Source: Mucilaginibacter sp. UR6-1 (GTDB lineage Bacteria; Bacteroidota; Bacteroidia; Sphingobacteriales; Sphingobacteriaceae). From it: DNA of 64,000 nucleotides. This document shows, one piece after another, positions 18,614 to 28,263 of this stretch. The notes beneath the pieces are model-generated. The model did no database searches. It saw only the letters and a list, made by a program, of their open reading frames with translations, and was not told where the DNA came from. The position numbers and the translations under genes were made by a program. The stretch lies in NCBI RefSeq assembly GCF_020880975.1, contig NZ_JAJIWP010000001.1:1054001-1118000 (forward strand). The letters are read 5' to 3'. Every line of letters starts with the position of its first letter. Position 1 is the first letter of the stretch.

Positions 18614-19639
18614 ATGAGGAAAAAAATATCTATGGATGATATTGCCAGGGACCTTAATATCTCTAAATCAACCATTTCATTTATTATAAATGGCAAGGCA
18701 AAGGAGATGCGTATCAGCGAAACCCTCACCAGCCGGGTACTTGACTATGTAAAGGAAAAAAATTACAACCGCAATACGCTGGCCCAAAGCCTTCGCACCG
18801 GAAAATCAAATATTATAGGATTAATTGTAGAGGATATAGCCGATGCTTTTTTTTCGAGCGTAGCACGGCTTATTGAGGAGCGTGCTTATAAAAAAGGATA
18901 CAAGATAATTTACTGCAGCACGGAGGACGATCCTGCAAAAACAGCCGAGCTGATCAATATGTTTAAAAGCCGCCATGTGGATGGCTATATAATTACCGCA
19001 CCCAAAGGCATTGATAACGAAGTTGCTTTGCTGTTAAACGAAGAAACACCCTTTGTACTTTTTGACCGCTATTTGCCTGAAATACCTACAGATTATGTGG
19101 GCATAGATAATTTTTGGGGCGCAAAAATAGCCGTTGAACACCTTGCCAGTCAGGGTTTTAAACATATTGCATTTGTTACGTTGGATTCAGAACAAACGCA
19201 GATGACCGACCGGTTAAACGGTTACAACACCGCTATCATCGATGCTTCCCTCCTGCCCCATGTGCTTAAAATACCCTTTTCATTAACGCCGGCTCAGGTA
19301 GTGCAGCGAATAAGGAAATTCATTAAAGATGAACCACATACCGATGCTATACTATTTGCAACTAATTACCTGGCCTTGCAGGGTTTTGAGGCACTGCATA
19401 AATTAAAGCTGCGTATTCCGGAAGATGTGGCCGTGATCGGGTTTGACGACCATGCTTTTTTTAAGGTGTTTAACCCGCCTGTTACCGCGGTTGCACAACC
19501 AATGAAGGCCCTTTCTGAAAAACTGATCAGCGTGCTGTTTAAACGCATGAACGATGAAGACCGTAAACGCACAAAGCACTTTCGTGAAATACTTAAACCG
19601 GAACTGATCATACGGGAATCATCTAAAAAACCGGCTTAA
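18614..19639 (+). CDS. LacI-family transcriptional regulator
   Basis: This 341-residue cytoplasmic regulator has an N-terminal LacI helix-turn-helix (residues 4-50: ISMDDIARDLNISKSTISFIING) and a hinge KNYNRNTLAQSLRTGKS leading to IGLIVEDIADAFFSSVAR. The periplasmic-binding-protein-like effector domain follows, with HVDGYIITAPKG, DRYLPEIPTDYVGIDNFWGA and VAVIGFDDHAFFKVFNPPVTAVAQP. These match the family. It is read away from PUL 1 and toward the PUL 2 sensor, so it could control either locus; the operator-like repeats upstream favour control of PUL 1 and itself. The effector is expected to be a sugar. Confidence 0.94.
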   Translation: MRKKISMDDIARDLNISKSTISFIINGKAKEMRISETLTSRVLDYVKEKNYNRNTLAQSLRTGKSNIIGLIVEDIADAFFSSVARLIEERAYKKGYKIIYCSTEDDPAKTAELINMFKSRHVDGYIITAPKGIDNEVALLLNEETPFVLFDRYLPEIPTDYVGIDNFWGAKIAVEHLASQGFKHIAFVTLDSEQTQMTDRLNGYNTAIIDASLLPHVLKIPFSLTPAQVVQRIRKFIKDEPHTDAILFATNYLALQGFEALHKLKLRIPEDVAVIGFDDHAFFKVFNPPVTAVAQPMKALSEKLISVLFKRMNDEDRKRTKHFREILKPELIIRESSKKPA

Positions 19640-19650
19640 ACAGCTCACGC

Positions 19651-19664
19651 TACACGATCGTGTA
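19651..19664. promoter_or_regulatory. 14-bp perfect palindrome, possible operator
   Basis: TACACGATCGTGTA is a perfect palindrome in the 141-base gap between the LacI gene stop and the start of the hybrid sensor gene. LacI-family operators are palindromes of about this size, often with a central CpG pair. A perfect 14-mer by chance is expected a few times in a window of this length, so the placement matters more than the symmetry. Confidence 0.4.
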
Positions 19665-19780
19665 TTTGCACCGGGCGCTGAAAATGATGGCTTAGTGATT
19701 TTTACAACATTTTGTTTAATTTAGTACCTATACCCGGCCTGCCCTTATGCAAGCGCCAATTATAACCTGCAACTATACGC

Positions 19781-22546
19781 ATGAAAAACATCTGTAAAAC
19801 TCTGTTATCTACGGCTTTGCTATTGCCCTTTATTTTGCTTTCGGGATGCCGGAAAAGCAAGGAGCATTCGGTATACCGTATAGGTTTTTCGCAGTGTGTT
19901 GGTACTGATCTTTGGCGCAAAACCATGCTCGATGAAATGAAGATAGAGCTATCGCTGCATCCGGGTACAAAGTTTATATATACCGACGCGCAAAACAGCA
20001 GCAGCAAGCAGATAGCCCAGGTACGGAGAATGCTTCGGGAGGGCATTGACCTGCTGATCATCTCTCCCAATGAAGCCCAACCACTTACCGAAATTGTTGA
20101 GGAGGTTTATAACAAAGGCATACCTGTCATCATTATCGATCGCAAAACATCATCGGCACTGTATACCGCCTATGTTGGCGCCGATAATTACCAATTGGGT
20201 AAAATGGCCGGTGAGTATATTGGCTCTACTTTAAAAGGCAAGGCTTCTGTTTTAGAAGTGATGGGGCTGCCCGGCTCATCGCCCGCTATTGAACGCGACA
20301 GGGGTTTTACGGACGGGTTAAAGCAATTTCCGGATGTACATATCGCCACAAAGGTGTACGGCGACTGGCTAAAACCTAACACGCACAGGCAACTGGCCCA
20401 CATAAAAGACGAGCTACCGGCTATTGATGCCGTTTTTGCCCATAATGATGTTATGGCATCGGGCGTGAGTGAATCGTTACAAGCGCTGCAAACCGCATCG
20501 GCAGCACGTATTGTAGGGGTCGACGCGTTGCCCGGTCAGGGTGGCGGCCTGCAAATGATAGCCGGTAAAGTAATTGATGCCAGCGTACTGTACCCTACCG
20601 GTGGTAAAGAAGCTATTGCTACCGCTTTTAAGATACTTAACAAAGAACCTTTCTCGCGCGAGAACATCCTTAAATCGCTGGTGATAGACTCGGCCAACGT
20701 ACAACTAATGAATTTGCAGTGGGATAAGGTGCAAAGCCAGCAAAAGGATATTGAGCACCAGCAATTACTGATAGCTGAGCAGCAAAACATCTACAACAAC
20801 CAGCAAATAGTACTTGATATTATTGTTATCGCTCTTGTACTTACCGTAATATTCGGGGGTCTGGCCTTTTATTCGCTTAATGAGAACCGCAAGATCAACA
20901 AAAGCCTGAATGCCAAAAACGAGGAGATACTACTTCAGCGTAACCAATTGCTCGAAATGTCGGCCAAAGCTGAGGTGGCAACCGAAGCTAAGCTCAACTT
21001 CTTTACCAACGTATCGCATGAATTTCGTACGCCGTTGACGCTGATATTATCGCCCTTGCAGGATATGATGAACAACCAGAAACTGATGGCCATGGAAGGC
21101 AAGAGTATGCACCTGATACACCAGAACAGCCACCGCCTGCTGCGCATGGTTAACCAGATAATTGATTATCGAAAGATAGAGTACGACAAGCAAACCATCA
21201 AAACCGCCGAAGGTAACCTGGTTGCCTTTGTACGCGATGTAGTTGATAACTTTAGGATGCACGCGCAAAAGCAGCATATATCGCTCACCATCTCATCGGC
21301 CGAGAGTGATATAAAATGCTGGTTTGATGCCGCCATGCTCGAAAAGGTGTTTTTTAACCTGCTGGCCAACGCCATAAAATTTACCGGCGAAAAAGGGCGC
21401 ATCAGGGTAAAAATAATCCGGCTTGATGATCTTGTAGAAGTTGAGGTACAGGATACTGGCATAGGTATGAGCACCGAAGAACTGAAACTGGTTTTTGATC
21501 ATTTTTACCAGAGCGACCATATACCTTTAAATGGTTCGGGAATTGGCCTTTCGTTGTCAAAGGAGATCGTTGCGCTGCATCATGGCCACATTAACGTAAC
21601 CAGCGAAAAATGGCATGGCAGCACATTTACCGTAAGTTTGCCATTAGGTAACGCACATTTAACTGATGATGAACGATCAGTACTGCCGGGCAATTGGGCC
21701 GGTATGGAAACACGATCGGCTATTTATAATGCCGACATTAAGGATACGGTAAAGGTTTTGGATAAAAGCCCGTTTGAGGAGCCAAAGCATCACTCCATAC
21801 TTATAGTTGAAGATAATGCTGAACTACTGGACTATCTGGCCGATAAATTTTCGGAAAGCTATGAGGTGTTTACGGCCACCAGCGGCACCGATGCCATAAC
21901 CAAGGCCTATGAACTGGTGCCTGATCTGATACTTTCTGATGTTGTTCTGCCCGAAATATCGGGCAAAACGCTTTGTGAAAAACTAAAATCGGATGTGCGC
22001 ACATCGCATATACCTATAATACTACTTACCGCGCAGGGCAGCATGGAGCAGCAAATATCGGGCATCAATGCCATGGCCGATCTGTACATCACCAAACCAT
22101 TTAACATAGAGCATTTACAAGCCAGCGTAAATAACCTGCTGCATAACCGCCGCTTACTTAAAAACAGGTTCACCAGCGATATTATGCCGCTTGAGCGCGC
22201 ATCAGGCCCGAAACAGATAGACAAGAAGTTTCTGAATGATTTTGCCGGCATTGTGGAGCAGAACTTGTCTAACGATAAATTCAATGTTGATGATATATGC
22301 AAGGTGATAGGCGTATCGCGAATACAATTGTACCGTAAGGTTAAGGCCTTGCTGGGGTGCAGCATTACCGATTATATTTTAAACCGTCGACTAAAAAAAG
22401 CCACCTACCTGCTGCTAAATGAGGACATGACCATTGCCGAGATAACTTATGCCGTAGGCTTTTCAAACCCCAACTACTTCGCTACGGTATTTAAAGGCAA
22501 ATACAACTGTACTCCAAGCGAGTACAAACGTAAAACACAGGTTTAA
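19781..22546 (+). CDS. Hybrid two-component system with periplasmic sugar-binding sensor
   Basis: This 921-residue single-chain regulator has four parts. An N-terminal hydrophobic segment (1-24, with a lipobox-like LLSGC) is followed by a periplasmic binding protein type 1 domain (about 30-310: YRIGFSQCVGTDLWRK, VIIIDRKTSSALYTAYVGADNYQLGKMAG). A Gln-rich coiled segment and one membrane helix follow (about 344-365). The cytoplasmic histidine kinase has phospho-acceptor H413 in NVSHEFRTP and ATP-site LLANAIKFTG and DTGIGMS. A receiver carries D720 (LSDVVLPE), and an AraC DNA-binding domain ends the chain. The layout is that of B. thetaiotaomicron BT1754, which senses fructose. The fructan genes immediately downstream support the same ligand by inference. 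Confidence 0.93.
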   Translation: MKNICKTLLSTALLLPFILLSGCRKSKEHSVYRIGFSQCVGTDLWRKTMLDEMKIELSLHPGTKFIYTDAQNSSSKQIAQVRRMLREGIDLLIISPNEAQPLTEIVEEVYNKGIPVIIIDRKTSSALYTAYVGADNYQLGKMAGEYIGSTLKGKASVLEVMGLPGSSPAIERDRGFTDGLKQFPDVHIATKVYGDWLKPNTHRQLAHIKDELPAIDAVFAHNDVMASGVSESLQALQTASAARIVGVDALPGQGGGLQMIAGKVIDASVLYPTGGKEAIATAFKILNKEPFSRENILKSLVIDSANVQLMNLQWDKVQSQQKDIEHQQLLIAEQQNIYNNQQIVLDIIVIALVLTVIFGGLAFYSLNENRKINKSLNAKNEEILLQRNQLLEMSAKAEVATEAKLNFFTNVSHEFRTPLTLILSPLQDMMNNQKLMAMEGKSMHLIHQNSHRLLRMVNQIIDYRKIEYDKQTIKTAEGNLVAFVRDVVDNFRMHAQKQHISLTISSAESDIKCWFDAAMLEKVFFNLLANAIKFTGEKGRIRVKIIRLDDLVEVEVQDTGIGMSTEELKLVFDHFYQSDHIPLNGSGIGLSLSKEIVALHHGHINVTSEKWHGSTFTVSLPLGNAHLTDDERSVLPGNWAGMETRSAIYNADIKDTVKVLDKSPFEEPKHHSILIVEDNAELLDYLADKFSESYEVFTATSGTDAITKAYELVPDLILSDVVLPEISGKTLCEKLKSDVRTSHIPIILLTAQGSMEQQISGINAMADLYITKPFNIEHLQASVNNLLHNRRLLKNRFTSDIMPLERASGPKQIDKKFLNDFAGIVEQNLSNDKFNVDDICKVIGVSRIQLYRKVKALLGCSITDYILNRRLKKATYLLLNEDMTIAEITYAVGFSNPNYFATVFKGKYNCTPSEYKRKTQV

Positions 22547-22901
22547 TAACTGCTGAGTAAAACATGATCAGGGCCAGCTTGTACTGCCTTATTACTGTTT
22601 ACTGTAATAACATAGTTGTACTGATCTTTTGTCGCTATTTTAAAAAAGCATCATAATTATCATTCCCGCACGCTAAGTGGTGTAATAAACACACTGTTTT
22701 TACTATGTAACCAAACCAAACATACATAGTAACAAAAATATAGATTGGCTTTGACCACTACCCGCCATAAAGCAACAAAACATTAACTATCAGCAACTTA
22801 AAAATTGTTAAATTTTTTATGGTTTTTGATATAGGATTGCAGCCCTACCCCTGCACTGTAATATAATTTGCGGCAGTAACCAATATTAAAACCATTCTTT
22901 T
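22547..22901. promoter_or_regulatory. PUL 2 upstream region with long inverted repeat
   Basis: This 355-base gap precedes the fructan operon. It contains a perfect 10-bp inverted repeat TTACTATGTA / TACATAGTAA at 22700-22709 and 22723-22732 with a 13-base AC-rich spacer. This is the most conspicuous operator-like site near PUL 2 and a natural target for the hybrid sensor's AraC domain. Promoter elements nearer the start codon are ambiguous: an ATAATTTG sequence at 22863-22870 is off by one from TAnnTTTG. Confidence 0.55.
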
Positions 22902-24227
22902 ATGAACAAAAATTCTGTGCTGGCCTGGTCAATGGTCGTGGCGCTTGGCGGCTTCTTGTTTGGATTTGACACAGCCGTAATTTCAGGTGCCGAAAAGGCT
23001 ATTCAAAAATTTTGGGAGCTTAGCGTATTTGAGCATGGCCTTACCATATCCATTGCCCTGATAGGCACAGTGATCGGCTCGTTGTTAGGTGCAAAACCAT
23101 CGGACATGTTTGGCCGAAAAAATACGCTTTACTTTGTGGCTGCCGCCTACCTGCTATCATCATTAGGTACCGCGTTCGCCAATAACTGGACCGTTTTCCT
23201 GGTATTCAGGTTTCTGGGCGGGCTGGGCGTAGGCATATCATCAGTAACAGCCCCTATATATATTTCAGAAGTATCACCTGCCGACAGGCGGGGCAAACTG
23301 GTGGGGCTTTTCCAGTTTAACGTAGTGCTGGGTATCCTGCTTTCTTACCTCTCTAATTACCTCATAAGCCAAACAGGTGAGGATAGCTGGCGATTAATGC
23401 TTGGCGTACAGGCCATACCGTCATTATTATTCCTTATCCTGATCAGGTTTATTCCTGAAAGCCCGCGCTGGTTAATTCTGCACAGAAATGACCTGAGCGG
23501 GGCAAAATCGATTTTGGATATTATTGATCCCCTGAACAGCGAAAAGGAACTCCAAACTATACAGGCATCAGCCCAATCGAATACCGGCAAACAGGAAAGT
23601 TTATTTTCTGGGCATTACCGTACACCTATCTTATTAGCTGGCCTGTTCGCCTTTTTTAACCAAGTATCGGGCATCAACGCCATAATATATTACGCGCCGC
23701 GGATATTTGAAATGGCCGGGCTTGGCGCGCATACCTCGCTTCTATCAACCGTGGGCATAGGCGTTATCAACTTTGTGTTTACGCTGGCAGCTATTAATGT
23801 TATTGATAAAGTTGGCCGCCGTACGCTGATGCTGATCGGCTCTATCGGGCTCATCAGTTCGCTATTATTGGTTGCATTCTCGTTCAATAACGCTGCGCAA
23901 AGTGGCTTTTCCATCCCGGTGTATATCATGATATTCATCGCTTTCTTCGCCTTTTCGCAGGGGGCGGTCATCTGGGTATTTATCTCAGAGATCTTCCCTA
24001 ATTCGGTACGCGCTAAAGGGCAAACCCTGGGCAGTTCAACCCACTGGGTAATGGCAGCGGCAATAGCCTTTTGCTTCCCCTATTTTGCCGAAAAACTGGG
24101 CGGCCAAACCACCTTCCTGTTCTTTGCTGTCATGATGGTGTGCCAGCTCATTTTTGTATGGAAGTTTATGCCCGAAACCAAGGGCCGCAGCCTTGAGCAA
24201 ATTGAAACCAATCTTATCATCCATTAA
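22902..24227 (+). CDS. MFS sugar porter, likely fructose/hexose importer
   Basis: This 441-residue inner-membrane protein has twelve predicted helices and the sugar-porter signatures GGFLFGFDTAVISGAE (helix 1), DMFGRKNTL (loop 2-3), RFLGGLGVGISSVTAPIYISE (helix 4), PESPRWL, QVSGINAIIYYAPRIFE (helix 7) and PETKGRSLEQIE at the C-terminus. These place it in the GLUT/XylE-like family, which moves hexoses with or without protons. It is 9 bases upstream of a fructokinase gene and starts the fructan operon, so fructose is the inferred substrate. The analogous gene in the Bacteroides fructan locus imports monosaccharide. Confidence 0.93.
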   Translation: MNKNSVLAWSMVVALGGFLFGFDTAVISGAEKAIQKFWELSVFEHGLTISIALIGTVIGSLLGAKPSDMFGRKNTLYFVAAAYLLSSLGTAFANNWTVFLVFRFLGGLGVGISSVTAPIYISEVSPADRRGKLVGLFQFNVVLGILLSYLSNYLISQTGEDSWRLMLGVQAIPSLLFLILIRFIPESPRWLILHRNDLSGAKSILDIIDPLNSEKELQTIQASAQSNTGKQESLFSGHYRTPILLAGLFAFFNQVSGINAIIYYAPRIFEMAGLGAHTSLLSTVGIGVINFVFTLAAINVIDKVGRRTLMLIGSIGLISSLLLVAFSFNNAAQSGFSIPVYIMIFIAFFAFSQGAVIWVFISEIFPNSVRAKGQTLGSSTHWVMAAAIAFCFPYFAEKLGGQTTFLFFAVMMVCQLIFVWKFMPETKGRSLEQIETNLIIH

Positions 24228-24236
24228 TTCAAAGCC

Positions 24237-25139
24237 ATGTTACATCAACAAAATTTAGCTGTTTGTTACGGCGAAGTATTATGGGATATTTTACCCGATG
24301 GCCCCCAAGCCGGTGGCGCGCCGCTTAACGTTTGCTACCATTTAAATAAATTAGGATTACCAGCCGGAATAGTGAGCCGTATTGGAAATGATGAAAACGG
24401 CAGTGACCTAATAGCGCTGATCAGATCTGCCGGTATAGCTACCAACCTGATACAAACCGACAGCTTTTACAAAACCGGCGAAGTAATAGCCGAAATAAAC
24501 GGTACCGAAGAGGTTAAATACACAATAGTTTCGCCTGTAGCGTGGGACTATATTGACTACCAGCAAGAACAAACAGAGGCGTTGGACGCTGCACGTTACC
24601 TGGTTTACGGCACCTTGGCCTCACGTAATTCTGCCTCGCGCGATACGCTTTTCAGGCTACTTGAAACGGATGCGATAAAAGTGTTTGATGTTAACCTACG
24701 GCCGCCGCACTTTACACCTACTTTGCTTCATGATTTGCTTTTAGCAACCGATATATTAAAATGTAACCAGGAAGAGATCAACATTATTTGCGAGCTGTTT
24801 GGTGCGCCGAATGACAACCACAGCCAGATACTTTTCCTGATAGAAAAGTTTGGATTAAAAGAAGTAATACTTACCCGCGGGCGCAACGGAGCGCTTTATT
24901 TTAATGGCGATGACGTTTTTAAGGCACATCCGCCGGTTATAAAAATGGCCGATACCATTGGCAGCGGTGATGCTTTCCTGGCAGCTTTTATTTACAATCA
25001 CTATCATCAAAAACAGCCGCAAACCATTATTGACAATGCCGTAGCCATGGGCGCCTTTGTAGCCTCAAAAAAAGGCGGCTGCCCCGTTTATCAGCCTATT
25101 GAATTGTATGAGTTTTTGAATTACCACCTACAGTTATAA
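24237..25139 (+). CDS. PfkB-family fructokinase
   Basis: This 300-residue cytoplasmic sugar kinase has the PfkB signature 1 region GGAPLNVCYHLNKLG (about 22-36) and signature 2 DTIGSGDAFLAAFIYNH (about 240), including the catalytic aspartate in GSGD. The start CYGEVLWDILPDG is typical of bacterial fructokinases. The reaction is ATP plus fructose to fructose-6-phosphate; other ribokinase-family substrates are possible, but the neighbours (MFS importer, GH32) favour fructose. It starts 9 bases after the MFS stop and is followed 24 bases later by the SusC gene, so it is part of one operon. Confidence 0.92.
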   Translation: MLHQQNLAVCYGEVLWDILPDGPQAGGAPLNVCYHLNKLGLPAGIVSRIGNDENGSDLIALIRSAGIATNLIQTDSFYKTGEVIAEINGTEEVKYTIVSPVAWDYIDYQQEQTEALDAARYLVYGTLASRNSASRDTLFRLLETDAIKVFDVNLRPPHFTPTLLHDLLLATDILKCNQEEINIICELFGAPNDNHSQILFLIEKFGLKEVILTRGRNGALYFNGDDVFKAHPPVIKMADTIGSGDAFLAAFIYNHYHQKQPQTIIDNAVAMGAFVASKKGGCPVYQPIELYEFLNYHLQL

Positions 25140-25163
25140 ACCACAACCCAATTAAAACCAAAC

Positions 25164-28100
25164 ATGAGAAAACTATTACTTTTTTGCTGCCTGCTAACAG
25201 CACTGGCGCAAAGCGGGCTGGCGCAAACGCCAACCATTACCGGTACCGTTACCGATCAAAATTCGGCACCGCTTGAGGGTGTTACCGTTACGGTTATTGA
25301 AACACAAAAGGCCATGATTACTGATGCCAAGGGTAACTTTAGCTTGCAGGCAACCATAGGCCAAACACTGAATTTTAGCTACATGGGCGCGCAAAGTGTT
25401 ACCCGCAAACTAAGCAGTACCGCCAAACTTACCGTGGCTATGGAGATAAGCAACACCAACCTGAACGAGGTGGTGGTTACCGGCTACCAAAAGGAACGAA
25501 AGAAGGATCTTACAGGCGCGGTATCTGTAGTAAACACAAAGGACATTAAGGATATACCTTTGGGCAACCCGGTAAAGGCATTACAAGGCAGGGTTGCCGG
25601 TGTTAACATTACTACCGATGGTAACCCCGGCGGCGGCGCAACGGTGCGCATACGTGGCATAGGTACGCTGGGCAACAATGACCCTTTGTATGTTATTGAT
25701 GGTGTGCCCACTACCCGTGGTTTGCAGGAGCTTAATCCGGATGATGTGGAATCGATACAGGTACTGAAGGATGCCTCATCAGCCTCTATTTATGGTTCGC
25801 GGGCGGCAAATGGCGTAATCATTGTAACTACCAAGCGGGCTAAAAGCGGCCAGAGCCGTATCACCTTCAATGGCTCATCATCATGGCAGTTTTATAACTC
25901 TAAACTTGATGTGCTGAACACTAATGACAGAGGCCGGGCTTACTGGCAAGCCGCTGTTAATGACAGGCAAAACCCTAACCTTAACTCAACCTATCAGTAC
26001 GACTGGAATAACAACTTTGATAACCCGGTACTGAACAGTGTGATATTGCCTGAATTTTTAGACGCAGCAAAAACCATGCGCCCGGCTGATACCCGCTGGT
26101 TTGATGAAATATCGCAAACATCACACATACAACAATATAACCTGGATGTATCAAACGGGACTGAAAAAAGCAACTCGCTGTTTTCAGTAAGTTATTATGA
26201 CAATAAAGGTATCATCAAAGAAACCCGCAATCAAAAAATTACTGCCAGGTTCAACGCTGATTACAGCCTGTTTGGCGGGCGCTTAAAAATTGGCGAGAAC
26301 TTTTCGGGTTCATACATACGTAACCCCATGCTACCGCTGGGTGATATAACTATTTTGTCGCTCATTGATTTTTCTATCATCCCGGTGCGTACTATTGATG
26401 GCGGCTGGGGAGGCCCATCTGCAGGTATGGCCGACAGGCAAAACCCGGTAAGACTTATTGAGGATAACAAACAGAACATCAACCACCTGGGCCGTATATT
26501 CGGTAACGCTTATGCCGATCTGGCTATACTGCCTAACCTTACACTATCAACCAATTACGGTATTGATTACGCTACCAATTTCAATCGCACGCTGCGCAAA
26601 TCATACGTTTCAGGCTATTTGGTCGACCCATCAAATGCCGTTGCCAGTAACAGTTCGTACGATGGCAACCTGATCTGGAAAAACCAACTGACTTACAACC
26701 TTGCCTTTAACAAACACAAGATTGACATCCTTGCCGCGCATGAACAGATCAAAATCATGAACCGCAATTTGGGAGGCAGCAGGCAAGGTTACGCGCTCGA
26801 GAACATGAACTATGCCTATCTGAATGCCGGCTCAACCAACATAGCCAACTACGGCGGTGGATCAGGCAATTCACTGCTTTCTGTGTTCGGCCGCGTAAAT
26901 TACTCATATAACGACAGGTATATCGCTTCAGTAACACTTCGTCGCGATGGTTCATCACGTTTTGGCAGCAACAACAGGTACGGCACCTTCCCAGCGGCAT
27001 CATTGGGCTGGCGTGTGAGCGAGGAAGCATTCATAAAGGATCATTTCTCTTTTATTTCTGACCTGAAACTGCGTTACGGCTGGGGCCGCACCGGTAACCA
27101 GGAGATTGATAATTACGCCAATTACTCGTTATACACTCCTATATACGGCACCAACCCAACCGGTAACTTTGATGGTGGTACCGCTTATGATATTGGCGGT
27201 AATGGCACAGGCCAGCTACCATCGGGCTTTGTGCTGGTACAAACCGGCAACCCCGACATCAGGTGGGAAGAAAAAACAGAGAACAACTATGGTATCGACT
27301 TTGGTTTGTTCAACAACAGCATCACCGGTTCAATTGACTACTTTACCAAAAACACTACAGATATATTAATAAAGCCTGCTTATTTAGCTGTTAAAGGCAA
27401 TGGCGGCGACCGTTTTGCCAACGGCGCATCAGTATACAATAAGGGTTTTGAAATGGTGCTCAACTACTCCTCATCATTCAATGATTGGAAGGTTGACCTT
27501 TCGGGTAATTTCTCAACCTATCGTAACCGTATAACCAAGCTACCGTCAGAGGTGCTGACCTCATACCCTGGCAACGGTACCGACAAAACCATTCTGGGCC
27601 GTTCAGTAAACTCTATGTTTGGTTATGTGGCTGATGGTATATTTCAAAACCAGGCCGAGGTTGATGGCTCGCCCGAGCAGCCGGGCAAAGGCATAGGCCG
27701 TATCCGTTACAAAGATCTGAATGGCGATAACATCATTAACGATCGCGACCGCGACTACATTGGACGCGGCGACCCCGATTTTCTTTATGGTTTCAATGCC
27801 AACATCAGCTACAAAAGTTTCGATCTGTCGTTCTTTTTACAAGGCGTTCAGGGTAATGATGTGAACAACACCTACAAAAACCTGACTGATTTTTCATCGC
27901 TTGCTCCCGGCGCTAACTGGGGCTCGCGCGTGTTGCAGGCATGGACGCCGCAAAACACATCATCAACCATACCCGCCCTTACTACTGTTGACAGGAATAA
28001 CGAGGGTCGCTTTTCAACCTATTTTATCGAGAGCGGATCGTACCTTAAACTACGTAACATTCAGTTAGGCTATAACCTGAAGAACCTTTTAACTAAATAC

Positions 28101-28247
28101 AAGGTACAGAACGCCCGCCTGTTTTTACAGGCCAGCAACCTTGTTACCATCAAATCGTCATCATACACAGCTCCTGACCCGGAAAACCCGGGCAACGGTT
28201 TCCCGATACCGGTTATAACTACAGTTGGGCTTAACGTTACTTTTTAA
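25164..28247 (+). CDS. SusC-like TonB-dependent transporter (fructan PUL)
   Basis: This 1027-residue outer-membrane transporter has a signal peptide (MRKLLLFCCLLTALAQSGLAQ), a carboxypeptidase-regulatory domain (about 25-105: ITGTVTDQNSAPLEGVTVTV), a plug with LNEVVVTGYQKERKKDLTGAV, PLYVIDGVPT and VESIQVLKDASSASIYGSRAANGVIIVTTKRA, and a long barrel ending VITTVGLNVTF. It has no STN domain, in keeping with control by the hybrid sensor rather than a sigma/anti-sigma pair. The SusD partner starts 16 bases downstream. Import of fructo-oligosaccharides is inferred from the GH32, fructokinase and fructose-sensor-like neighbours. Confidence 0.95.
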   Translation: MRKLLLFCCLLTALAQSGLAQTPTITGTVTDQNSAPLEGVTVTVIETQKAMITDAKGNFSLQATIGQTLNFSYMGAQSVTRKLSSTAKLTVAMEISNTNLNEVVVTGYQKERKKDLTGAVSVVNTKDIKDIPLGNPVKALQGRVAGVNITTDGNPGGGATVRIRGIGTLGNNDPLYVIDGVPTTRGLQELNPDDVESIQVLKDASSASIYGSRAANGVIIVTTKRAKSGQSRITFNGSSSWQFYNSKLDVLNTNDRGRAYWQAAVNDRQNPNLNSTYQYDWNNNFDNPVLNSVILPEFLDAAKTMRPADTRWFDEISQTSHIQQYNLDVSNGTEKSNSLFSVSYYDNKGIIKETRNQKITARFNADYSLFGGRLKIGENFSGSYIRNPMLPLGDITILSLIDFSIIPVRTIDGGWGGPSAGMADRQNPVRLIEDNKQNINHLGRIFGNAYADLAILPNLTLSTNYGIDYATNFNRTLRKSYVSGYLVDPSNAVASNSSYDGNLIWKNQLTYNLAFNKHKIDILAAHEQIKIMNRNLGGSRQGYALENMNYAYLNAGSTNIANYGGGSGNSLLSVFGRVNYSYNDRYIASVTLRRDGSSRFGSNNRYGTFPAASLGWRVSEEAFIKDHFSFISDLKLRYGWGRTGNQEIDNYANYSLYTPIYGTNPTGNFDGGTAYDIGGNGTGQLPSGFVLVQTGNPDIRWEEKTENNYGIDFGLFNNSITGSIDYFTKNTTDILIKPAYLAVKGNGGDRFANGASVYNKGFEMVLNYSSSFNDWKVDLSGNFSTYRNRITKLPSEVLTSYPGNGTDKTILGRSVNSMFGYVADGIFQNQAEVDGSPEQPGKGIGRIRYKDLNGDNIINDRDRDYIGRGDPDFLYGFNANISYKSFDLSFFLQGVQGNDVNNTYKNLTDFSSLAPGANWGSRVLQAWTPQNTSSTIPALTTVDRNNEGRFSTYFIESGSYLKLRNIQLGYNLKNLLTKYKVQNARLFLQASNLVTIKSSSYTAPDPENPGNGFPIPVITTVGLNVTF

Positions 28248-28263
28248 CCAATTATAACACAAC

